Origin: Bagarius yarrelli
Lineage: Eukaryota; Chordata; Actinopteri; Siluriformes; Sisoridae
Direction of reading: 5' to 3'
Assembly: GCA_005784505.1 (NCBI GenBank)
Contig: VCAZ01000208.1
Location: 186,001 to 250,000 of the forward strand
DNA: 64,000 nucleotides
Positions 50,233 through 61,000 of the stretch are shown in pieces. Position numbers and translations under genes: made by a program. The notes below the pieces were generated by a model. It was not told the DNA's origin. It did no database searches and saw only the letters and a list, made by a program, of their open reading frames with translations. How positions within the stretch are numbered: the stretch's first letter is position 1; each line of letters begins with the position of its first letter.

Positions 50233-52947
50233 ATGTCCGAAGATAAACCAAAGGTGAGTTTTCGGCACCTTTTTTAAAAACGGTACAATTACTGGCTTTT
50301 GCTGAGTCTATTATTATTATTATTTTGTAGATTTTTGCGCAGTCTCGCTGTAGAAAGCAGATTGCGCATTTTGTGCGGGAGAAATGGACGCCGGCGTGCA
50401 ATCATTGTATTCTCTTTTGGTCTCTTCTCATTTAAACAGTTAATCCGCGTGCATGTAATCTTAAAAACGACGCTTTGGAGAAGATTTATAGCGGTTCTGT
50501 TTAAAACTGTGATGTTTGTTTCTGGCGCAATTTCCTTCTTTATCCGATGTCTTTCCTTTGCGGGTTTTTTCCTTTGTGAAAGCAAAGTGGCGCTTTTCGG
50601 CCACGTTACGCCAGTGGCGTAAAGAAAGCCGCAAGCTTAAGCGCGCGATTGGTTACGCGATAACCAGAGGATTGGCGTATTTAATACAATCTGATCTTTA
50701 ATCTCCAGGTTGCCTTTCTGTTTCGTCTGTGTATCCGCTTGATATCACAATCGCGAACGTGTGTGTGTGTTTGTATAATTGCTATTGCTCCAGCTGCGCC
50801 TGACGAGGTGCGAAAATGGCGCAGACTTCTGTACGTAAACAGCGCTTGGATTCAATAACACGACATGATTGATGTCTCTTTTTTCCGCTACACGTGCCCG
50901 ACCTGCACGGTTATCATTTAAAGATTTATATATTTTTAAAAAAATCGTCCTTACAAACTTTCCATTTTCTAGGATGAGATTTTTGCCTATCTTACGCAAG
51001 AAAACGGTATGCACGAAAAATCTGCACGCGCATAACAAGGCAACTAGCTGAGTTTTATTTCTTCCTCCAACAGTAAAATGATCCAAACTTCCAGCAGCCC
51101 AGATTAAAGAGTGTAAAAATGCTGCTTGAAATACACATCCGCCAGAAGCCTGTTGTGTGTCAGAGTGTAATGATTTAGAGTTTTTATCATATTTGTGGGG
51201 GTTTTTTTAGGAAGGAGTGAAGACGGAGAACGACCACATCAACCTGAAGGTGGCTGGACAGGACGGCTCGGTGGTTCAGTTTAAAATCAAGAGGCACACG
51301 CCGCTCAGCAAGTTAATGAAAGCGTATTGTGAAAGACAGGTAAGCGTGTCGGACTACAAAACCGAAGATTGTGGGTTCGATTCCCAGCTCCACCAAGCTG
51401 CGGCTGTTGGGGCCCTAAACCAACTCCCTTAACCCCCTAATTGCTCAGTTGTATAAATAAGATAAATGTAAGTACGTTGGATCAGGGCAAATGCTGTAAA
51501 TGTTTGCTGTGTAGCGGAATACCAGGAAAAGGTCTTCGTTTCATTTCCATAGGCTCACACAAGTGAAACAAAGGTCTTATGATCTATTTCTGTCGATTAG
51601 TAGATCACATCACGTTTACGGCGTTTGCCACACGCTTTTGTCCAGACCGACTTGCATTTATCTCTTTTTATTTTTATATTTATATATATATATAACTGAG
51701 CAATTGGGGGGTTGAAGGGCCAAGTGGTGGCAGCTTGGTGGTGCTTAGAATCGAACCCCGATCTTCCAATTAGCAGTACACCTGTTTAACCACTGTACTA
51801 CCACTTCCCGTCCCCAAAAAAGTGTAATATTGGACTGGGACATGCACGTATTAATGAGTTGCCCCTCTTGTGTACCACATCAGTAATTGGGGGAGGAAAG
51901 TTCCTATAAGGAGGATTTCTGTCAACATGATGTATTTATCTTTTTTTATTTATTTATTTTATTTTTATTATTATTTTTTTTTTAGTAAGATCAAACCTGG
52001 CACGATAAAATTGTCAGGCTGTTTTGTAAAATCCTCCTCTTGTACTGTGGCATCTGGTCCTGAAGTGGCTGTAGAAAGTCCAGTAATGCCCCAGTATTTG
52101 CTGTAAATATTATCTGTAAATGTATAATTTCGTCATGTATACTTGCCTTTCTAGTAACTCAAATTTAACAATAGTTTTACACAATCTGCAAATCAGAAAA
52201 CTTTTTTCTAGTGGTTTCTGAAATTGCTTCCTGGTTCCTTATTAAACCTTGACAGAACTTGCCATCATCTTGATGTTTTAATCCAGTAGATCTCCTGGAC
52301 CTCCATGCTTAACATCATCTTGCACTGACACTGTTTTTGTGCTGTTTCCTGCAGGGTTTGTCGATAAGACAGATTAGGTTTAGGTTTGACGGACAGCCGA
52401 TAAACGAGACGGATACGCCAGCACAGGTGAGCAACTCGTGAGCCTGCATTCACACCAGCCAGCTACGAAGCACCGTCCCGCTTCTATATACAGCATTTCA
52501 GCTACGTTGATTTAAGAGTTCTATCAATAAAAAAAACAACAAACCAAGAAGTTGAAGTGTTTCCCAGCACGTGTGGTCCGACGTTCCTACAGTTTCCTAC
52601 CGCTCTTAATCGTAATTCCTTCCTCTTACGTGGAAGAATACGGTGTAATTTTGGTATCGCTTCATCCTATTGTCCAGAAACTCTTGTGGAAGTTAAGTCT
52701 GAAGATGACAATGAAAAATAAGCGCTTTGAAGGCTGTAACTCATCGTAAGTTGTCGCTTGTTGGTGTGAACGCAGGTTCAAGTTTTCAGTTAATATTGAT
52801 GCTAGCATGCTAATCTCGACGGCTTACCCGGTAGCGCTATCTTAATTAAGTTACAGCATAACCAAGATTTTCTTATTTTAACAGTTGGAGATGGAAGACG
52901 AGGACACTATCGACGTATTTCAGCAACAAACAGGCGGCCATCGCTAA
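50233..52947 (+). CDS. sumo3: Small ubiquitin-related modifier 3 (SUMO-2/3 type)
   Basis: Ubiquitin-like protein that is attached to lysines of nuclear proteins through its C-terminal diglycine and forms chains. Exons 50233-50253, 51211-51339, 52355-52426 and 52885-52947; 94 residues. The N-terminus MSEDKPKEGVKTENDHINLK follows SUMO3 (MSEEK, without the extra N of SUMO2). VKTE is the internal acceptor site that allows chain formation. The core FKIKRHTPLSKLMKAYCERQ and [20 protein letters not shown] are unchanged from mammals. QQQTGG is followed by only HR, so maturation by SENP proteases would remove two residues, unlike the 11-residue tail of human SUMO3. Teleosts often keep two sumo3 copies; which one this is is unknown. 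Confidence 0.96.
51342..51508 (+). mobile_element. tRNA-derived SINE, sense copy at the sumo3 intron 2 donor
   Basis: TAAGCGTGTCGGACTACAAA, GTGGGTTCGATTCCCAGCTC (clear B-box), CCACCAAGCTGCGGCTGTTG, CCCTTAACCCCCTAATTGCT, GTATAAATAAGATAAATGTA. It starts at the second base of the intron. Confidence 0.85.
51604..51812 (-). mobile_element. tRNA-derived SINE, antisense copy in sumo3 intron 2
   Basis: TTTACGGCGTTTGCCACACG, ATATAACTGAGCAATTGGGG, TGGTGGCAGCTTGGTGGTGC, AGAATCGAACCCCGATCTTC, TGTTTAACCACTGTACTACC. The B-box is present as its complement. It is about 100 bases from the sense copy. Confidence 0.85.
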
Positions 52948-53800
52948 AGCCTCTGCTCCACACAGCGGGGTTCTCCCTCAGCTGTTTTATTTGACTCGAT
53001 CCACAAAATGTTTAACTGTGCTGTTTATTTACTCTTCTTTTTTTTTCCCCCCGTCATGTTGTTTTGGACGTGTCTCCCCCCCCCCTAGTTTTCATAGGGT
53101 GGGGCTCGCATTCTTTTCGTTTCCCCCCTCACCTCACCCCTCTCCGCGTATTTAACGATACATATGATAACGTGTGGCTAAAAGGCGAATCCAAGATGGC
53201 TGCCGTGAGGTTCAAAATGGCTGCCGCTGTAGAAACAGAAGGCTCTTGTTTATGAGAAAAACATGCTCTGAGTTTCCTGTCCTAATTAATAAAACGGTCA
53301 GTCCCTACCGTCGGTATGAAACCCGCCAAATTCTAAGGAGACCTGAGATAAAGTTTTTGTCCGTCTTGTGCAGCGTTAATTTTATTTTTAATCCACGTCA
53401 TGTATGTTATCTGAAAGGATGCCTATCCAGCCTTATTCTGTCCAACTGCAGAGATTGAAGGAAACTTTGATCTCTTCTCAGACCAAAACTCCCAAATATG
53501 TCTTGGATTAGTCCAGGTTTTTATTATAATATCTGAAGTCTCGTCGCTATATCAACCCCACCCCCTCATCCCCACCCAACACCATTACTCATCTGTCAAA
53601 GTCCTCGCTCTGTCTACTCTGATGGATGTCCGTCACCCCGAAGAGGAGCAGTCTCTTCTGTCCCTCGTACAGTCCAGCACCATAAGGGTTGGGGACTAAA
53701 TCGGCGTCCGTGTGGTCTCATTATTATTTTTTTCTGTACTGATTTGTACATTTATTCGTTGTCCTTTACTACTGTATACAATAAATATAGTTTGGTACTC
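52948..53800 (+). terminator. sumo3: sumo3 3' UTR with polyadenylation signal
   Basis: An 840-base UTR ends at AATAAA (53780-53785), followed by a GT/T-rich element (TTTGGTACTCAG and a 20-base T run at 53809-53828). The plus-strand frames at 53064-53255 and 53174-53458 lie in the UTR and have no domain content. Confidence 0.8.
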
Positions 53801-53859
53801 AGATATAATTTTTTTTTTTTTTTTTTTTGCCAGTGCTTTTCATGTCTGATCGTTTTCAA

Positions 53860-55005
53860 TAAGAACAAATGAATGTCCAACAAAAAAATGTTTATTTTAA
53901 GAATATTTTACATACACAGTTTAAAAAAAATACAAACCGCCTTTAGATGAACGTTTAATATGTAAAAAAATAACTGCAAACAAAAATAAGAGAACTTGCT
54001 CTTTGCAGCTTTGCATAGAGTTCTAACGTCATCTTAAGCAACTTCTCCGTTGAGGTACAGTAACAGAGCTGTTGCGCTTTTATTTATATATATATATAAA
54101 ATAGAAAATATTACATCTGACGGATTTTTTTTTTTTACAAAGTGCAAAATTGTAAAAATCGTACAAAACCAAGTCTAATGCATCCCACTTTCATGATCAC
54201 TTCTATTTAACTCTTAAATAAGATCACGATCTGGATTTATTTAAAAAAAAGTCTTGTGTGTTTACTTGGCAAGAAATAAACAGGCACCGTAACACAGTTG
54301 GGTGTCTACAACGTGTCCCTCCTGGACACCGTATACTTATAAAAAACACCCAAATTCCCTCCGAGTTTCATTAGAGAGGCACTTTAGACAGAGTTTCTTG
54401 CAGACAAAGTGTTTGCGACACTATCTGAGAGGGGAAATTTCCCACAAGCATCTCCTATACGAGAGCACTGTAGCCATGGTAACATGCACGTTCCCCTTAT
54501 TAAATGTAAAAGTGCTTTGCTTCGTTCACATTTGCGATATGTTGGAAGGTTTTGACATGGCAGGACACCCACACATCATGCAAACGGTCTATTTTCATGT
54601 ATCGTTATTTACACCGAATTTTCCCCACCATAAGTCTGTCATCAGCTCATGAGAGGATGAATCAAGCTAAGAAACGAGACCTGTTCCAGTTCCAAAGGGT
54701 TCCATTGTGCAGTTCTGTTGCCCTTGAGCATGTCGACCTGAGTGTCCAAGTTTTTAGCTTAGTTTCAGTATTATTAAATGACTTTCGTCAAAATCAAAAA
54801 TAAAAAAGTTTGGGCTTTACTCATCATTATTCTTTCTATTTACTGAAGCACCATGTTTCTATCATAGCTTTTTGTTTCTCTCTGTATTTATGACACTGAC
54901 CAGCAGGGCGCGCTGCCTCCTGGTGTGACCGATGCACAAAGGCCACCACAAGGTTGCGCCAGCGTGCTACAAAACCAGTTCAGAGCACAGTGTGAGAGCA
55001 CAAGT
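53860..55005 (-). terminator. 3' UTR of the ABCC gene
   Basis: On the minus strand an AATAAA signal (TTTATT at 53891-53896 on the plus strand) lies 1.1 kb after the stop codon. No other gene is visible in between. Open frames on both strands here (54302-54652, 54384-54572) have no recognisable content. Confidence 0.6.
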
Positions 55006-58000
55006 TTACACCAAACCAGCTTCTCTGCACATCCGATAAAACTGGCCTTGCTGTGCAATCAAATTAGCGGGCGAGTCCATCTCCTTTATGTGTCCCTTGT
55101 CCATGACAAGAACCCTACAAAAAGCAACACATCATTTATTCCTGGTTCAGCATCCTCATACTACATCTAGCTCTAATCTCAATCAAATGCTCTGTGGACC
55201 TTTTTGGCGGTAACATCGCTACAACCTGCATACTGTAAACACTTACTTGGTGTAGTCCATGATGGTTTTAAGTCTGTGTGCAATGGTAAGCACTGTGCAG
55301 TCCTCAAACTGGCTGCGGATGGTAGACTGGATTAGCGTGTCTGTTTCTAGGTCCACTGCTGCGGTTGCTTCGTCCAGAACCAGGATCTTCGTTTTTCGAA
55401 GGAGAGCCCTTGCCAAACATACTAGCTGCCTCTGGCCGAGACTGTAGAATGAGAAATTAGTGACCACCGTCGTATATTGACTAACCATTAATATTTGGCA
55501 CCATTTAGTTGCTATATGATGCTGAAGTCCATGAAGGTTCTCACCTAAGGTTTTCTCCCCCTTCTGAACACTCGTAATTAAGTTTGTCAGGCAGCCCAGA
55601 GACAAAGTGCTTTAGATGCGCAAGTTCTAAGGCACTCCATACTTCCTCGTCTGAGTAGGCATCAAATGGATCCAAGTTCATACGCAAGGATCCAGAAAAC
55701 AGCACTGGATCCTGTAGGCGCATGTGAGAGAACCAATTAAAATAGACTTTTTAGAAACCTTTAGAAAGAATTTCTTTACCTTTTTAAAAAATTGTCACTA
55801 AACCCTCACCTGTGGAATAATAGTGATGCGAGATCTCAGATCATGGAGTCTAAGCTTAGCAATGTTTACCCCATCTATGTAAATCTCCCCTTTGGCCGCC
55901 TCCAAGATGCGGAAAATTCCCAGAGCCAGTGAAGACTTTCCTGCTCCGGTCCTTCCCACAATGCCAATCTAAAGCATGACAATAAAGTTTAACGATAAAA
56001 AAAAGGCATTAAACTAAGCAGGAGCAACAAATCTCTTATTTACCTTCTCTCTCTCCTGGATCCTTATTGAGATCCCTTTCAAAGCAAACTCAAGGCCTTT
56101 ACGGTACTGCAGCCCATAATCCAGGAACTCTATGGTTCCTGTTTGAGGCCAATCAAGTGGTACTGAAATGTCTTCTGAGCTACATGTAACCTTTAGGAAG
56201 AAAATATACAATGCTTTTATTTGCAGATACAGTATGTTTGATGAACCTTTGTAAATATTACGAACCTATGATTTGCAGACAGAACTAGCCTCAGTCAGAA
56301 TTCAAATTCGGTAGCTATGTTTTAAAGGGACTTACCTCTTTGGGTGTGTCTGCATACTCCTTCACTCTCTCGACTGACACTATGTTGTTCTCCACATCCG
56401 TCCATGACCGCACTATCCAGCTAAGGATACCTGTTACCTGAAACATAAACAAAACAAAGCTAAGTTCCAATCTGGAAGCGAGATCTGGATAAGCCCGGAC
56501 TAAAGCTTTTAATCATCTTTTTGTCATCTTTTAAACGCACTAATTAAAACATTCAACCCGGGTGGTGCTTTTGCAAGATGGTAGGATTCTCTTTGAGGTT
56601 AAACGGTTTATGAGACAGAAAGTTGCAAAAGTGGAAGGTAGAATAGTAGGATTGCGGAAAATCTGTACCTGGAGGGAGTGAGACACTGCCAGGCCAACAA
56701 TTCCTGGACTCAGAGTGTCTTTGCCCATCACAGAGAGAATGGCAGCAGCGAGAACAACACCATTACCCAAGAACTCCAGGTTCACTGCCAGCCACCTGCA
56801 GAGGAGCAATGAAACACTTGTTACCTTCACAGACTGTTATTCCATACTGCTGCCCTCGCTTGAATTAACATCAGTGTAATCTCATAATGTCATGCTTCTG
56901 GTGAGAGCAAGACCACAGCAGAGGAAGGAAATCTATATACATTTGTTTATTTTACTCTAGAATAAACAGATATGTTCAGGACAAAACACAGACCAAGGAT
57001 TGCATGTCAGGGTCAAGATCCTTGCTTAGTAGTGCCAGTGGGAAAAGTGGTTCTTTTGCCATCTGAATTTGAACCTTTCATTTACAAGTTAACCATAATT
57101 TGTATCCAAAGATTTTTTGCAACCAAAGTGTAGCAGAATCTTTTCCAAAATTACATAAATCAGAGCTGCTGAAGGTTAATGGCTTTGTTGCAGAGCCCAC
57201 CATTTCAAACTCTAGGACTGCACTTTTGCATTAATGTTTTTTTCCCATGCTCTGGTATGTTTGCATAGAGAGTTTAGCGATTATGGTGAAGTGCAAAAGA
57301 GCCTGAAAGCAGTCCAAAGAACCAATTCCTATTCTCAAATCATAGTCTAGGATTTGACCAAAAAATATGATGCACTCTGAAAAATTTCCGGAAGCTGCCT
57401 GCTTTCAGCAGATTAACATTTGTGCCCTAATCCAGACTGACTAACATTTATCAACTGAAGAGTAAAGGGCCTTGCTCTGAAATGGGCAATCATCTGTGCA
57501 ATTTTTGGGTATAAGCAAACCTGCAATTATAAGCCTGACTGTGAACGAGTTCAAAATTGATCCCTGGTACAGTTCATGTATTCGGGTAAAGTGTAAAAAG
57601 ATTTAAACCTTTTTAACCTTCTGATTATTGCATCTGAACTTTACCCACTGAGCAACCTCTGACCATCAAATAAGGGCAAATCAATAGCTGAATGCAGTAG
57701 TACTCAAATACCACACTGTTGATCTTAACAGAGAGCACATAGGTAAATGCCTGATTATGTAAGGAACCATATTTCTACAACAGTTGTAACTTACCTAGTT
57801 GCCACAAATCGAGGAAAGTATGCAGTCTGGTTGTGATCCACTCTCTGATTGGCCTGCAGAATGAAACGTTGTTGTTCACCAAAGGCCCGGATCACACTCA
57901 CGCCTTGCACTGTCTCGTTAAAATGGGTATAGATGGGAGAGCGGCTTACAGACTCCAAGCGCCTAAGCTGGCATGATGTGGCCACGTAGAAACTCTTCAG

Positions 58001-61000
58001 TGAGCAAGAGAGAAGTGTCAAAATTCAGACAATTGAATCCAATATCCTCCATGATAAAAGCGCATTCCGATCAGCATATTATGTTTATTTTTACCTGCAC
58101 AAAGGCGTAGAGCAGAGCCAGAGGAAGAATGATGACTGCAGCAAAAGGTGTGGCAAGCAGAACTATGATGCACACCTCCATCAGCTTGAAGACGTAGCCC
58201 AACATCATCTTAAGGCCATCAGGTATCATGCAGTCGATAGCATCAATTTCCTTGGCAAAACGATTTAGTAGATTGCCGCTGGGAGTGGACTCGAAGAAGG
58301 ACATGGGTGAGTGGAGCACATTTCTTAGCAATTCTAGGTGCAGCTGACGAGATGCGATTATTCCTCCAATAGAGATTGCGACCGTGGTGCCAAAAATGGC
58401 TACGCCTAAAATAAAGACAAGTGTTTTAGCATGGAAAGACATGAAGGATCTGGTGGAATAAGGCTGGATATTACCACTCATCTAAATACCTCATAACCAA
58501 TAAATAAAAACCAAAAACTAGTAAATCTTACTAGTCTTTATGGTTTACCAATTACTGGTAGCACAATACTGGGCAGGATTCACTTGTCAATTACCTTGTG
58601 CAAACCCGAGCTCCATAGACTCCCAGCTTCATGTCAGTGTTGAGCTGTGTACCGTTGATGATAGGCTCATCGGCCCACATGCTGAGCCAGTAGTTGTATG
58701 CCAGAGATGCACCCTGCTGAAAGGCGTACAGGAGGAGAATGGGTACAATCAGAGCCAACCCGATGGTGCGGAAGTACTCAACGTACATCTCCAGTTTCAC
58801 CTGGACAGCAAGATGGAGACAGAAATTTAAGCAATGCCTATAGAATAGGTAAGTATGTTAAATGCTGAAAGCAAGAGGATTATAGCCCAACAACTACATT
58901 CATCTAGTACATTACAAACTCACCCTGCCTATGCGAGCCTTGTCCACTTCAGTTAGTTTTCCCAGGTCTTCAGGAATTTGTTCCTGCTCAATATCTGGGT
59001 CTACGCTCTGAATAGTGACACTGTTTGTGTCACCACTGAGGGAAGAAGAAATATGATTAAAGAAAGCAACAGGTTTTGTTGTGGATAACACAATGCCATT
59101 ATCTTCTAGGTACATTCAGTTATTAGAAACAGAGGTTTCCAGATTTTCTCAGTAAACCAAAGTGGCTGCACGCTTTATTCCTACCGATCCAATACCAATT
59201 AGTTTAATCAGTTTATATTGGCCTGTAATTGACTAGTAGCTGTGGTGGAATGAAAAGCCTTGCAGCCCTTTTGGATTGAATGCCTTTGGGTTTGCTTACC
59301 CAATAAGTTGCTCTTGAGAGAGGTCCCTGGAGAATGGCATGAAATCTGTTACGCTGAGTCTCGAGCAGGACTTTCTAGAGCCTAAAACAAAGGTACAATT
59401 TGTTGATTGACATCAAAATGAAGGGTTGTGACTAGGGGTTAATAAGACCACTCAACTAAAAAGTCATTAACAATTAATTACAGTATTGGTATCGATGCAA
59501 TATTCTGGACATTCTGAAGGTTGACACACCTCTCTGTGTGGAGCATTCCTTCCTTTCAGAGCTGGCAAAAGTGTGGATGAACTCTGCAAAGGCTCCATTA
59601 CGATTCAGCAACTCTTGGTAGGAGCCGCTTTCCGTGATCTCTCCCTCAACTAGCACCAAAATCATATCAGCCTGGGGCAGAAAGCTTGTGCCATGGGTCA
59701 CCAGGATGCGAGTCTGCCAAAAGTAGAACAATGGAAACCTTCATAGAAAACGGCCCTGCAAGCCAAGTGCTCAGGGGTAATTTTTAGAAGTGTGTTTGAG
59801 CATATTTTGCATACAGTGTGTTATGTCTGAGTCCATGCCAAGTCCAATACATGTGAAAAGCTCAGACACTAGCACACATTTGCTCACGTATAGTTGTCAC
59901 ATTCAATGATGTTGAAAATTGAGTTTTTTCAATTCCTTCTTTGCTATGTTAAAGAAAAGGAGTTTTATCTCACCTTGTCTCGCAGCACACCCTTGGGCCC
60001 GATGACCTTATCAAAGATGTGCTGACCCACATGAGCATCCACAGCAGAGAGAGGATCATCCAGCAAATAGACATCAGCTTTTCTGTAGACGGCACGAGCC
60101 AGACTAACCCTCTGCTTCTGACCACCAGATAGGTTCAATCCCTGTGAACAAGAATTTTAAAACACAGGAGAATGACAACAATTTCTTTATACTTCCTGTA
60201 ACCTCTCATTTCTTCTTCTTTAATAATGATGAAGTTTTTTAAGGTCTATAGTCAAGTGGCAAAAGATTGCCCCATATTTTTTTTTTACAGTTTTGCAATC
60301 AAGCAAGCGGTTGAGTTAAGGGTGTGTTAAGGTCAAATTAGAAGACCTGGGTTCTGAAATGTCAAAAATGTTAGCAAATAGACTCACTTTAAAACAAAAA
60401 AGATTTCTTAAGGCTTCTGTCTAAGAGTTATGTTTAAATATTTACATTTGTGGCATTTGGCAGGCGCCCTTATTTACAGCTACTTACGTTGATCTCATTT
60501 TCTTAAAATCAAACTAAGCAGTTCAGGTTTAAGGGTCTTTTTCAGAAACCCAGCAACAGTAGTCTGGTTGTGCTGGGAATTGAACCTTTGATCAATCAAT
60601 CAGTGGAAGACCTTAGCCACTGAACTACCACTTACAGGTTGATTTTATTTTATTTTATTAGTTGTACGTTTAAAAACACTTAATGATCCTTAGAACCACT
60701 GAGAAACTTTCAATAATGAATAAGATGTAAAGCTTCATGAGCACCTTCTCGCCGATCTCAGTGGCGTCTCCGGCTGGCAGGATGTCGAGGTCGGGCAGTA
60801 GAGCGCAGGCCTCCAACACATGCTGGTACCAGCTCTTTTTGTTTTCCCTACCAAACAGGATGTTGTCTTGCAGTGTAGCATTCTGAATCCAGGCCTGCTG
60901 AGGAACGTATGCCACAGATCCCTACAAAACCAAAAACAAAGTCCATGTAAAGACTTGAAGATACACCAAGACATAATCAGAAGGTTTATAAAACTTAACA

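Noticed and set aside
51342..51420. Functional tRNA gene
   Set aside because: A B-box is clear, but no cloverleaf with matching acceptor stem can be drawn and the sequence continues into a SINE body seen many times in the window.
53064..53458. Small proteins encoded downstream of sumo3
   Set aside because: They lie in the 3' UTR between the stop codon and the polyadenylation signal and resemble nothing known to me.
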